From Bacillus sp. S/N-304-OC-R1 (GTDB lineage Bacteria; Bacillota; Bacilli; Bacillales; Cytobacillaceae): a DNA stretch of 64,000 nucleotides. This document shows, one piece after another, positions 8,130 through 16,614 of the stretch; positions within the stretch are counted from its first letter, which is position 1, and each line of letters opens with the position of its first letter. The stretch lies in assembly GCF_019749375.1 (NCBI RefSeq), contig NZ_JACWFE010000001.1:1-64000 (forward strand), read 5' to 3'. The notes below the pieces were generated by a model. That model was not told the origin of the DNA. It worked only from the letters and a program-made list of their open reading frames with translations, and searched no databases. A program made the position numbers and the translations under genes.

Positions 8130-9071
8130 ATGATACGTTCTTTTGCTATTACAAATGACCATCAGCTAATTGAAGATTTGCCAATTGAAAAATTATTTCA
8201 AGAAAATATCAAATGGTTTTGGATGGATTTTGAAGCACCATTATCAGAGGAAACCATGCTGCTAAAAACGCATTTCGGTTTTCATCCATTGGCAATTGAG
8301 GATTGCATGCATTTATTGCAGCGTCCGAAATTAGATTATTATGATGGATATGATTTTTTTGTCATTCATACGTTAAACAAGCAAACTCTTTTACCGGATG
8401 AGGTGGATGTCTTTGTTGGAAAAAACTTCATTGTAACCTTCCATTTAGTACCATCTCCAGAAATAACAATTGTCAAACAAAAGCTTCTTGCAAGTAATTT
8501 TGATTATGAAAAAGGTGCGTTACATTTGTTTTATCATTTAATGGATAAAATAGTGGATGAATATTTTCCAGCAGTTTATAAAATTGAAGATGAATTAAAT
8601 GACATTGAGCTCGAGGACGCAAAGCAAGATCTAATGAATAATGTATTTAAATTAAGAAGTCAGCTTTTGAAATTGAGGAGAACGATCTTTCCAATGCGTG
8701 AGCTGCTGTATCGGGTATTAAATTCAGAAAGAGTAATTATTCCAAAGGAGGAAAGGGCTTATTTCATGGATATATATGATCATTTGTTAAAGCTTTCCGA
8801 AATGATTGAATCCAATCGCGAAATGACAAATGATATCCGTGACAGCTATATTTCTTTAAATTCAGACCGGATGAATAATATTATGAAAACCTTGACTGTC
8901 ATGTCGTCCATTTTTATACCACTTACCTTTATTGCAAGCATTTATGGGATGAACTTTGAATATATGCCAGAACTAACTTGGAAGTGGGCTTATTTCGGAG
9001 TATTAGGCATAATGTTTATAATTGGTTCCACCTTGCTATTTATTTTATGGAGGATGGGATGGTTTAAATAA
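8130..9071 (+). CDS. corA: CorA-family divalent metal ion transporter
   Basis: 313 residues, standard CorA length. The N-terminal two thirds form the cytoplasmic funnel and long stalk helices. Two C-terminal membrane helices follow, with the pore signature YGMNFEYMPE between them. Members form pentameric Mg2+ (also Co2+ or Ni2+) channels. Acidic residues in the loop after GMN are present, as usual. The start is an ATG 11 bases after AGGGG, a weak site that may be sequestered by the leader. The gene is single and followed by a strong terminator. Confidence 0.92.
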   Translation: MIRSFAITNDHQLIEDLPIEKLFQENIKWFWMDFEAPLSEETMLLKTHFGFHPLAIEDCMHLLQRPKLDYYDGYDFFVIHTLNKQTLLPDEVDVFVGKNFIVTFHLVPSPEITIVKQKLLASNFDYEKGALHLFYHLMDKIVDEYFPAVYKIEDELNDIELEDAKQDLMNNVFKLRSQLLKLRRTIFPMRELLYRVLNSERVIIPKEERAYFMDIYDHLLKLSEMIESNREMTNDIRDSYISLNSDRMNNIMKTLTVMSSIFIPLTFIASIYGMNFEYMPELTWKWAYFGVLGIMFIIGSTLLFILWRMGWFK

Positions 9072-9117
9072 AAAATATTTAGGACTCCATTTGCAAAAGC
9101 TATTTCATTAAATGATA

Positions 9118-9155
9118 AAGTGCTGTCCTTTATGCTCGGGCAGCACTTATTTTAT
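9118..9155. terminator. Terminator between corA and the sirtuin gene
   Basis: AAGTGCTGTCC (9118-9128) pairs with GGGCAGCACTT (9138-9148), followed by ATTTTATTTATT. It ends corA and may also serve the convergent minus-strand gene. Confidence 0.8.
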
Positions 9156-9860
9156 TTATTCATCTAATTCCTGTAACAGCTTGCCAATTTCCTTATCGTT
9201 AATGACCTCATCAGCGTAATAATCAAAATCAGTACGTTCCAAATTAACAATTACTAGCTTAGCTCCATTTTTTTTCGCGATTAAAGGAAATTGGTTAGCG
9301 GGTGTGACAGTTAGGGATGAGCCTAGTACGATAAAAAGTTCTGCTTTTTCCGATTCCTCTAAAGCAAATTGAAATGCAGCTTCAGGTAAGGATTCACCAA
9401 ACAATACAATAGAGGGGCGCAGCAGTCCGCCACACTGACAGTTATATTCCTGGTTAATGTATTCCTGGCTGCTGTATTTCTTTCCGCAAGATTGGCAGTG
9501 CAATTGCTGTAAAGTACCATGAAGTTCAGCAACTCTTTTGCTTCCCGCTTGCTCATGAAAGCCATCCACGTTTTGAGTAATAATCGATTGGATTATTCCG
9601 CGCTTTTCCCAATCAGCCAAAATAAAATGTCCTTTATGTGGATAATACTCTTTTACACCTAGCACACGTTCTCGATAAAATTCAATGAATTCATCGACAT
9701 TTTCATTTAATGAACTCACACTGGCAATCTTACTGGGATCCTTCTTATTCCACATGCCTTGCTTTGAAGAACGAAAATCTGGCAAACCACTTTCTGTCGA
9801 CATGCCAGCCCCGGTAAATATAACTGTATAATTTGAATCCTCTAACCATTTTTTCAACAA
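9156..9860 (-). CDS. NAD-dependent protein deacylase, sirtuin family
   Basis: 234 residues, one complete sirtuin domain. NAD-binding motifs are GAGMSTESGLPDFR near the N-terminus and TQNVDGFHEQAG; the catalytic His is in ELHGTL. A zinc site is formed by two CxxC-type pairs (CQSCGKKY and CQCGG). The later Rossmann motif is GSSLTVTPA. It would remove acetyl or other acyl groups from lysines, producing nicotinamide and O-acyl-ADP-ribose. The start is a TTG (9860, or the next TTG at 9857), 10 bases after AGGAGG. No ATG fits. It is divergent from htpG. Confidence 0.93.
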   Translation of the reverse strand: MLKKWLEDSNYTVIFTGAGMSTESGLPDFRSSKQGMWNKKDPSKIASVSSLNENVDEFIEFYRERVLGVKEYYPHKGHFILADWEKRGIIQSIITQNVDGFHEQAGSKRVAELHGTLQQLHCQSCGKKYSSQEYINQEYNCQCGGLLRPSIVLFGESLPEAAFQFALEESEKAELFIVLGSSLTVTPANQFPLIAKKNGAKLVIVNLERTDFDYYADEVINDKEIGKLLQELDE

Positions 9861-9951
9861 TTTACCGATGCCTCCTATTTTGAATTAATTAGTTAACATT
9901 TAAATCCATTTTAACATAAATACTATATTCATTCTTTTCCTACTATCCTAA

Positions 9952-9980
9952 TTGACAAGAAAAAAAGGTTATGGTATTTA
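9952..9980 (+). promoter_or_regulatory. Probable sigma-A promoter of htpG
   Basis: TTGACA (9952-9957), 17-base spacer, TATTTA (9975-9980). The -35 is perfect and the -10 is weak. The expected transcription start falls just ahead of the CIRCE element. Confidence 0.55.
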
Positions 9981-9991
9981 TTTGTTAGTGG

Positions 9992-10018
9992 TTAGCACTC
10001 TAACACGCGGAGTGCTAA
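9992..10018 (+). promoter_or_regulatory. CIRCE operator (HrcA-binding site)
   Basis: TTAGCACTC (9992-10000), nine bases, GAGTGCTAA (10010-10018): an exact match to the CIRCE consensus. It lies in the early transcribed region of htpG, the normal place for HrcA repression. HrcA itself is not in the window. Confidence 0.93.
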
Positions 10019-10067
10019 TTATTCAATTTAATATTCTAGTAAAGTGAGATTGGAAGGAGAGGGCAAA

Positions 10068-11942
10068 ATGGAAAAGATTCAATTCCAGGCAGAATCCAAA
10101 CGGCTATTAGAAATGATGATTAACTCCATTTATTCTCAAAAGGAAGTGTTCTTACGAGAATTAATTTCTAATGCCAGTGATGCCATAGATAAAATCTATT
10201 ACAAAACACTAACGGATGAAAACCTAAACTTTAATAAAGAAGATTACTATATAAAAATAGTCCCTAACAAAGAAAATCGCACGCTTACCATTATTGATAC
10301 TGGCATCGGAATGACAAAAGAGGAATTGGAAACGAACTTGGGAATCATTGCAAAAAGCGGATCCTTAGCATTTAAAACCGAAAATGAGATAAAAGATGGC
10401 CACGATATTATTGGGCAATTCGGAGTAGGTTTCTATGCCGCGTTTATGGCGGCTGACGTTGTAACGGTTATTAGTAAAGCTTTAGGCAGTGAACAGGCTT
10501 TCAAATGGGAATCTGAAGGAGCAGATGGTTACACAATTGTCCCATGTGAAAAAGATGGAGTAGGTACAGAAATAATTCTGAAAATCAAAGAAAACAATGA
10601 AGAGGATACATATGACGATTATCTCGAGGAATATCGATTAAAATCAATCATAAAAAAATACTCTGACTTTATTCGTTATCCAATAAAAATGGATATGACA
10701 AGCAACAGGCTAAAAGAGGGCAGTGATAACGAATATGAGGAATATACGGAAGAACAAATTATCAACAGCATGGTTCCAATCTGGAGAAAAAACAAAAGTG
10801 AACTAACTGACGATGATTACACAGCCTTTTATAATGAAAAACATTATGGATTTGATAAACCACTAAAACACATTCATATTAGTGTAGACGGCACGATCCG
10901 CTATAATGCGATTCTGTATATCCCTGAGAAGATTCCGTTTGATTATTATTCTAAGGAATTTGAAAAAGGACTAGAGTTATATTCTAATGGAGTTCTCATT
11001 ATGAATAAATGCTCTGACCTGCTTCCAGACTATTTCAGTTTCGTAAAGGGAATGGTCGATTCAGAAGATCTTTCCTTAAATATCTCAAGAGAAATTCTGC
11101 AGCATGATCGCCAATTAAAGCTAATTGCAAAAAACATTAACAAAAAAATAAAGAGTGAGCTTCAAAGCTTGCTGAAAAATGATAGAGAAAAATACGAAAT
11201 ATTCTATCAATCTTTTGGCAGAGGGCTAAAGTTCGGAGTATACAATGATTTTGGCATGCATAAAGATGTTCTGCAGGATTTACTCATGTTCTATTCTTCA
11301 ACAGAAAAAAAACTTGTTACTCTAGATGAATACGTATCAAGAATGCCAGAGGATCAGAAGTACATCTACTATGCGGCTGGTGTGTCGAATGAAAGAATTG
11401 CCAAACTTCCGCAAGCTGAGCTAGTTGCCGAAAAAGGATATGAAATACTATACTTTACAGATGATATCGACGAATTTGCAATTAAAATGCTTATGTCTTA
11501 TAAAGAAAAAGAATTTAAGTCTGTTTCAAGCGCGGATCTCGGAATTGATTCCAACGAAGAGAGTCAAGATGAGATCAATAACGAAAATAAAGACCTGTTT
11601 GATTTTATGAAGAATATTTTGGAAGGAAAAGTTAAGGAAGTAAGAGCATCAAAACGATTAAAATCTCACCCTGTTTGTCTTTCTTCTGACGGGGAAGTGA
11701 CAATTGAAATGGAAAAAGTCCTCAGTACTATGCCGGATAATCAAAACATTAAAGCAGATAAAGTACTGGAGATCAATATCCAGCATGATGTTTTCCACTC
11801 CTTAAAGACTGCCTTCGAAAATGATAAAGACAAATTAAAACTATACACGAACCTGCTTTATAATCAGGCATTGTTAATCGAAGGTCTTCCAATTCAAGAT
11901 CCGATTGAATTTACAAATGATATATGTAAAGTGATGGTTTAA
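10068..11942 (+). CDS. htpG: Molecular chaperone HtpG (Hsp90)
   Basis: 624 residues, the normal size for bacterial Hsp90. The N-terminal GHKL ATPase has the helix [12 protein letters not shown], the DTGIGMT motif, and [11 protein letters not shown] (lid and phosphate contacts). The middle domain has the catalytic-Arg region [16 protein letters not shown]-terminal dimerisation domain completes it. It folds or protects client proteins in the cytoplasm with ATP. ATG at 10068 follows AAGGAGAGG; an earlier in-frame start is upstream of that site. Regulation by HrcA is expected from the CIRCE operator. Confidence 0.97.
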   Translation: MEKIQFQAESKRLLEMMINSIYSQKEVFLRELISNASDAIDKIYYKTLTDENLNFNKEDYYIKIVPNKENRTLTIIDTGIGMTKEELETNLGIIAKSGSLAFKTENEIKDGHDIIGQFGVGFYAAFMAADVVTVISKALGSEQAFKWESEGADGYTIVPCEKDGVGTEIILKIKENNEEDTYDDYLEEYRLKSIIKKYSDFIRYPIKMDMTSNRLKEGSDNEYEEYTEEQIINSMVPIWRKNKSELTDDDYTAFYNEKHYGFDKPLKHIHISVDGTIRYNAILYIPEKIPFDYYSKEFEKGLELYSNGVLIMNKCSDLLPDYFSFVKGMVDSEDLSLNISREILQHDRQLKLIAKNINKKIKSELQSLLKNDREKYEIFYQSFGRGLKFGVYNDFGMHKDVLQDLLMFYSSTEKKLVTLDEYVSRMPEDQKYIYYAAGVSNERIAKLPQAELVAEKGYEILYFTDDIDEFAIKMLMSYKEKEFKSVSSADLGIDSNEESQDEINNENKDLFDFMKNILEGKVKEVRASKRLKSHPVCLSSDGEVTIEMEKVLSTMPDNQNIKADKVLEINIQHDVFHSLKTAFENDKDKLKLYTNLLYNQALLIEGLPIQDPIEFTNDICKVMV

Positions 11943-11953
11943 TTAATGAAATT

Positions 11954-11985
11954 AAGGGCTGCTTTTGCAGCTCTTTTTGTTTTAG
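11954..11985 (+). terminator. Terminator after htpG
   Basis: AAGGGCTGC (11954-11962), TTTT loop, GCAGCTCTT (11967-11975), then TTTGTTTT. Confidence 0.85.
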
Positions 11986-12063
11986 CAATAGTACTTCTTT
12001 TAACTATTTATGGTATTATTTAGAAAACCAAACTCTTTTTAGAAAAATGAGGTGAATCGATTT

Positions 12064-12285
12064 ATGACTGGAAGTATCACAAGTATCATGATTTTCTCAA
12101 TCCCAATCATCGCTATTTTAACAAGTCATTTTCAAAAACAAGCAAAGATTAAACATAAAATCATACAAGATCAAATTGAGTTAGAAAAATTAAAGCAAGA
12201 GAATTATTTACTTGAGACACAAAAGATGAGGCTAGAACTTGAGCAAATGCAGCTTGACGATAAAAGACGAACTAATATTTTATAA
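12064..12285 (+). CDS. Small membrane-anchored coiled-coil protein, unknown function
   Basis: 73 residues. A hydrophobic helix occupies about residues 7-22 (SIMIFSIPIIAILTS). After it comes a charged heptad-like region rich in Lys, Glu, Leu and Gln that should form a coiled coil. ATG at 12064 follows GAGGTG at good spacing. A terminator separates it from the next gene, so the two are probably not one transcript. I do not recognise the family. The layout fits a small scaffold or phage-shock-like accessory protein, but that is a guess. Confidence 0.65.
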   Translation: MTGSITSIMIFSIPIIAILTSHFQKQAKIKHKIIQDQIELEKLKQENYLLETQKMRLELEQMQLDDKRRTNIL

Positions 12286-12292
12286 TTTTGTG

Positions 12293-12325
12293 AAGGGAGA
12301 ACCAATTGTTCTCCTCTTTTTATTT
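12293..12325 (+). terminator. Terminator after the small coiled-coil gene
   Basis: GGAGAAC (12296-12302), CAATT loop, GTTCTCC (12308-12314), then TCTTTTTATTT. Confidence 0.85.
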
Positions 12326-12340
12326 GAGATGAAAAAAAAA

Positions 12341-12401
12341 TTACTTTTGAAAGTAAAAATATATTGCTTTTAAAAGTAATATATATTACCTTATAAAGTA
12401 A
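12341..12401 (+). promoter_or_regulatory. Three tandem 16-bp palindromes, putative autoregulatory operators
   Basis: TTACTTTTGAAAGTAA (12341-12356), TTGCTTTTAAAAGTAA (12364-12379) and TTACCTTATAAAGTAA (12386-12401) are variants of one palindrome, with centres 23 and 22 bp apart. They therefore lie on nearly the same helix face. The third abuts the ribosome binding site of the next gene, whose product starts with a helix-turn-helix. Autoregulation is the natural inference. The string was not noticed elsewhere in the window. Confidence 0.65.
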
Positions 12402-12414
12402 GGGGGTGAAAATA

Positions 12415-13467
12415 TTGGAAAATTTAAAACTTAATGTTTCACTTTTACGCAGAAGAGTTCCGAATTTAACCACTGCGTGCAAATCAGTAGGCTTGCGGCC
12501 TGCTACGGTATCTAATTTATGTACTGGAAAAATTCCTGTAGGACGTTCGGAGGTTCGAACATTAGTGGCATTGGCAGATCTTGCTGAGTGCAGTTTGGAT
12601 GAATTAATTATTAGAGGGGAGAAACTAGAAATGATTGAGACGAATATTAAAACGCTTGATTTATTTGCTCCACTTACTAAAGGAGGAACGATTGGTCTAG
12701 TGGCTCGTCATGGTATGGGTCAGCTCGTCTTGCTTTCGGAAATATTTTTTAGATTGAAGAAGGATCAGTTTATAACGATGCTTCTAATGCCAAAAGGGGA
12801 GTATCCTGAATTAAACGATGTAAAAATAAATTCTGATATTATTGTGCACACGATAGAAGAGGCTTACGAAAAGATTGCGGAACAAGGAAAAACAGCGGAA
12901 ATTGCATTTGCGGCAGATCGCAGTCATGTCCTAACTGGAGATATTTATGAACTTCAAGAAAAATTACAATCTACCGATATCTCATCTATCACAACGTTTC
13001 TGGTTGATTTAAAAGGGGAAGCAGTTGATGAGGATCTTCCATATGGACCACTTGAAACAATTTGGCAATTTGATGCAGACCTGGCTGCTAGACATAAATT
13101 TCCGGCAGTCAACCCAATCTACTCCACTTCATCTGTACTGGAAGGGGCATATCTTGATCAAAACCACCTAAACATACAGCAGCGTGCCCAAAAACTTCTT
13201 CGCCGTTACCGTGAACTTCGATCTTTAGTAAATGTTGGCGGAATGGAACGCCTGCCAGCTTCTGAACTACAAACATTTAAGCGTGGTGAACGACTAGAAG
13301 CATATTTGACACAGCCATTTTATGTAGCAGAAGCTTTTACAGGAAAAAAAGGCGAGTCTGTCAGCTTGCAAATTACCTTAAATGATGTGAGAAGAATAAT
13401 AGAAGGAGCCGCTGATTCTATGGAAATTGATCAATTAACGTATTCGGGGCAGTTGATGGGTGTATAA
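12415..13467 (+). CDS. XRE-like helix-turn-helix protein fused to a degenerate F1-ATPase beta-subunit-like domain
   Basis: 350 residues. Residues about 1-65 resemble a Cro/C1-type helix-turn-helix (ACKSVGLRPATVSNLCTGKI, then LADLAECSLDELI). From about residue 80 the chain follows the F1 beta subunit: LFAPLTKGGTIGLVARHGMG aligns with the beta P-loop region, but GVGKT has become GMGQL, with Gln103 in place of the Lys. A shortened middle follows. The C-terminal block then tracks beta closely (FPAVNPIYSTSSVLEG, AQKLLRRYRELRSLV, LTQPFYVAEAFTGKKG). The beta-barrel domain is missing and replaced by the DNA-binding domain. TTG at 12415 is 8 bases after GGGGG; GTG at 12406 lies inside that site. Role unknown; a transcription regulator with a non-hydrolysing nucleotide or protein-binding domain is an inference. 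Confidence 0.82.
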   Translation: MENLKLNVSLLRRRVPNLTTACKSVGLRPATVSNLCTGKIPVGRSEVRTLVALADLAECSLDELIIRGEKLEMIETNIKTLDLFAPLTKGGTIGLVARHGMGQLVLLSEIFFRLKKDQFITMLLMPKGEYPELNDVKINSDIIVHTIEEAYEKIAEQGKTAEIAFAADRSHVLTGDIYELQEKLQSTDISSITTFLVDLKGEAVDEDLPYGPLETIWQFDADLAARHKFPAVNPIYSTSSVLEGAYLDQNHLNIQQRAQKLLRRYRELRSLVNVGGMERLPASELQTFKRGERLEAYLTQPFYVAEAFTGKKGESVSLQITLNDVRRIIEGAADSMEIDQLTYSGQLMGV

Positions 13468-13486
13468 ATAACTAAAAGTTCCTATA

Positions 13487-13942
13487 CTATGGCTGTTCTA
13501 GCAAAGAAGAATGCAGTCTAATTTCATTTCTGATTTCTATTAATGTAGCAGTATTCCATGTGAACATACCAATTAGTAATAAGACATAAAGGGCTGTATA
13601 CCATTTTTTATGTTTACTTTTAAATAGAAGTAAGCTGATAAACCCTGCTGCTAGAAGGGGAATTAAAAAGATATTCACTTCCCACAAATTGTTTGCACGT
13701 ATAATCGGTAAAGCTAAATGCATAATTTGCAGTGAATTTTCCTTGGTGATTTGAATATTTTTTGATTCTTTTTGAAAGACTCCTTGATCGAAGGAAACTG
13801 TATTATCTACTTCGTTCACTGCATATTGCAGCCCAACCATATTAAATTGGGTTAAATAAGTTAACATTAATAATGCAATCTGAAATGAAAAGTAAATGAG
13901 CAGAAGAATAGAAACAGGATTGCGATTATTCTGAGTTAGCAA
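13487..13942 (-). CDS. Membrane protein of unknown function
   Basis: 151 residues with three predicted membrane helices: about residues 10-28, 88-107 and 113-132. An extracytoplasmic-looking loop of about 55 residues lies between the first two. The start is TTG, 7 bases after GGGGGGAG on the minus strand, which is a strong site. It converges with the helix-turn-helix/F1-beta gene. No catalytic motif is visible and I do not recognise the family. Confidence 0.72.
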   Translation of the reverse strand: MLTQNNRNPVSILLLIYFSFQIALLMLTYLTQFNMVGLQYAVNEVDNTVSFDQGVFQKESKNIQITKENSLQIMHLALPIIRANNLWEVNIFLIPLLAAGFISLLLFKSKHKKWYTALYVLLLIGMFTWNTATLIEIRNEIRLHSSLLEQP

Positions 13943-14163
13943 ACGGAAACTCCCCCCTTAAAAATAACCTATTAATTAAACATATTCGTCATATATCATG
14001 AGAATACCTTTTAAAAGCAGACATACAACAAAATGATGACGGAGTTCTTCTCAGCTTTTGTAATATTAACAAACCAGTTTAGAAATCATGGCAGGAAAAA
14101 TAAATTTATTAGCGAATTTAATTACTTCAAGATTATATATCAATAATGTAGAGGAACCTGTAT

Positions 14164-14655
14164 ATGAATATTAAACTAGTAGAAGTAACCGAGAGCAATT
14201 TTTGGGATGTGATTAATTTAAAGTCTGATTTGGATCAGGAGAAACGAATTCAAATTTTTGAAAGATGGGTAGGTTCAAATGCATTCTTTCTTGCAGTCTG
14301 CCAAGTATATAGATTTACGCCAAAAGCCATTTATGATAGTGAAACACTAATTGGCTTTACTTCACATGGTTTTCACAGGGAAACCAATCGATTCGAATTA
14401 ATTAGCATTATGCTGGGTCACGCCTACCAAAAAAAGGGATATGGAATGCCCATTTTAAGAAAAGTAATAGAAGAAATGATTGAAATGTATTCGTGTGAAG
14501 AAATATACCTATCTGTAATTTATAATAATGATGCTGCAATTCGTGTATATGAGAAGGCGGGATTTAAGCCAACAGGTGAAATTGAAAAAGGGCATCACCC
14601 AGAACCTATATATAAACTAGTAGTAAAGGAATATCAAGCGCTTTCAAAATCATAA
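14164..14655 (+). CDS. GNAT acetyltransferase, possible spermine/spermidine acetyltransferase
   Basis: 163 residues, one GNAT domain. It begins like BltD/polyamine acetyltransferases (NIKLVEVTESNFWDVINL), has the acetyl-CoA loop AYQKKGYGMPIL, and ends with NDAAIRVYEKAGFKPTGE. ATG follows GAGGAA. It would transfer acetyl to an amine; polyamine is the best guess from overall look and is not proven. A pot polyamine importer lies 4 kb away but not in the same operon. Confidence 0.8.
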   Translation: MNIKLVEVTESNFWDVINLKSDLDQEKRIQIFERWVGSNAFFLAVCQVYRFTPKAIYDSETLIGFTSHGFHRETNRFELISIMLGHAYQKKGYGMPILRKVIEEMIEMYSCEEIYLSVIYNNDAAIRVYEKAGFKPTGEIEKGHHPEPIYKLVVKEYQALSKS

Positions 14656-14670
14656 TTATTTACAAAAATA

Positions 14671-14699
14671 AAGCAGAGAATCTAATATCTCTGCTTTTT
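14671..14699. terminator. Bidirectional terminator between convergent genes
   Basis: AAGCAGAGA (14671-14679) pairs with TCTCTGCTT (14688-14696), followed by TTT on the + side and by ATTTTTG on the - side. Confidence 0.8.
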
Positions 14700-15703
14700 C
14701 ATTTATTTTTATTCCGAACATCAAGTACATCCAATAGGAAAACAAACACAGGGATACCTACGATAAGCCCCCATATTCCAAAGAAATGCTCTGAAAAAAT
14801 TAAAACTATAAATGTGTAGAAAACAGGTAAATCTGTTTTTGATGACATCAGCTTTGGATTTAATATATACGCTTCAATAGAATGGATAATCATAATCACG
14901 ATTAAAATATAGACTACCTGCATAATTCCGCCGATTGTGTAGGCAATTGCAATTAATGGAATTAATGAGATTATAACCCCTGCTACAGGAATTAATCCTA
15001 GGAAGAAGATCAAGATTGACAGACCCAATAGCTGTGGGAAATCCATAATCCATAGAGCAAGAGTTGTCAAACCGCAGTTCACTAGTGCAATAATAAATTG
15101 AGCCTCAATGACTTTTCCAAAGGTTAATACGAATTTTTTCGCGAAAAATTCAATCTCATTATAAAATGGAGCAATTTTACTGTATTTAAATTTAGATGTA
15201 AATTCAACCAGTTTTGGTTTCTCAAGTAGGAAGAAGAGGCTTAGAATAAGAGACATCATGATTTGAATGCCAATTTTGCTCATTCCACTAAAGTATCTTA
15301 ATAAAAACGTAAAGCCTTGTTCTAAGTAATTAGAAATTTGATTCGTTTCTATCATGCTCAGAACATAATTAACAAGAACATGATCATGCCGCTGAGTGAG
15401 AAATAGCTGCAGCTGAGTTACAAGCTGTGAAATTTCAACAATAATAATCGGTAAATATTTAATTACACCAATGGATAGCAGTCCAATAATTAATAAATAG
15501 GAAATGACTACTGTTAGCTTACGATGGAGATTAAACTTATTTGATACAATATTCACAAGCCGATCCAATAAAAATGAGAAAATAAAGGTAATGAGGATCA
15601 AATTGATCATACTTCTTAGCATGTAAAACAAAAATACTAAGATCGAAAAAATTACTAGCCTTTTTACTGAATTGTTATTAAAAAACGAACGGATCGTTTC
15701 CAT
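14699..15703 (-). CDS. AI-2E family transporter / PerM-like membrane protein
   Basis: 334 residues with about seven or eight membrane helices. Typical landmarks are the amphipathic central region and the conserved GLIPVAGVIISLIP and IEAYILNPKLMSSKTDLP motifs, then a C-terminal GIWGLIVGIPVFVFL. Members were named after an AI-2 exporter, but many act in Na+/H+ exchange or are unassigned. B. subtilis has several paralogs (YdbI, YueF, YtvI, YubA type). The ATG at 15703 has a GGGGG site about 12 bases away, so the start is moderately sure. Confidence 0.87.
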   Translation of the reverse strand: METIRSFFNNNSVKRLVIFSILVFLFYMLRSMINLILITFIFSFLLDRLVNIVSNKFNLHRKLTVVISYLLIIGLLSIGVIKYLPIIIVEISQLVTQLQLFLTQRHDHVLVNYVLSMIETNQISNYLEQGFTFLLRYFSGMSKIGIQIMMSLILSLFFLLEKPKLVEFTSKFKYSKIAPFYNEIEFFAKKFVLTFGKVIEAQFIIALVNCGLTTLALWIMDFPQLLGLSILIFFLGLIPVAGVIISLIPLIAIAYTIGGIMQVVYILIVIMIIHSIEAYILNPKLMSSKTDLPVFYTFIVLIFSEHFFGIWGLIVGIPVFVFLLDVLDVRNKNK

Positions 15704-15914
15704 CTTTAATATAATTCCCCCAATGCCATTGATGTCGAAATTTCGTATAAAACATTCTCGCTAATTTTATTCTATAATATTTTTATATATATTCATAATG
15801 TTTTTACCAATAAATTAAACAAAAGCATAAAAATAATTGAAACCTAAGTCTTTCCCTATTCGTCTAATTACTATGGCTGTTTTTTACGAATGCCAAAATC
15901 AAGGAGAGTAAATT

Positions 15915-16598
15915 TTGAGAGTACTTAAACTAAATATTACTTGGAAATTCTGTTTATTTATGATCATAGCTATTATTCTAACAAATATTCCGTTTTTAGG
16001 AAGTTATGTCCGTGTGATCAACACTTTAATTCATGAATCAGGTCATGCTGTAATTGCCCTATTAGGAGGTAAGGTTCATACAATTTCATTGTTTATGAAT
16101 ACAGAAGGTGTAACCTATACAAGCCATTTAAACTGGTTTGGAAGCTTTTTCACTGGAATAGCTGGCTATGTATTTTCATCTATAATCGCTTTTTTATCGT
16201 TTTGGTTTATTAGCAGGAAGCAGTATAAGCCGCTTATTTTCATTCTGCTGCTTTTTATTGGCTTAAATTTAATTTTTTGGGTAAGAAATTTTTATGGACT
16301 ATTTTGGCTTATTTCCTTTGGAGCTTTATTTCTATTGTTATTATTCAAAGGTTCGACAACATTTGTTCAAAACTGTTTACTTATTATAGCCAGTATTTTA
16401 CTTGTTGAATCACTATCTTCTTCCTTTACAATTCTTTTATTAAGTTTTATACAGCCGCATTCAGCAGGGGATGCAACTGGATTGACGAGATCAACTATGT
16501 TCATCCCTGCACAGTTTTGGGGGATTTTCTTTTTCGCACAAGCTATTTTCTTTTTGCTTTTAGGTTATAAACATGGAAACTACCGTATTGATAAATAA
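15915..16598 (+). CDS. M50-type membrane metalloprotease-like protein
   Basis: 227 residues, about six membrane helices. The zinc motif HESGH is at residues 40-44 in the second hydrophobic segment, followed by ALLGGKVHTISL, as in M50B-like intramembrane proteases. No clear second metal ligand (NPDG) motif could be picked out, so protease activity is inferred. The start is TTG, 7 bases after AAGGAGA. The next gene's ribosome binding site and possible start lie inside or just after this stop, suggesting coupling. Confidence 0.78.
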   Translation: MRVLKLNITWKFCLFMIIAIILTNIPFLGSYVRVINTLIHESGHAVIALLGGKVHTISLFMNTEGVTYTSHLNWFGSFFTGIAGYVFSSIIAFLSFWFISRKQYKPLIFILLLFIGLNLIFWVRNFYGLFWLISFGALFLLLLFKGSTTFVQNCLLIIASILLVESLSSSFTILLLSFIQPHSAGDATGLTRSTMFIPAQFWGIFFFAQAIFFLLLGYKHGNYRIDK

Positions 16599-16614
16599 TG
16601 AAAAGGTGAATCGA

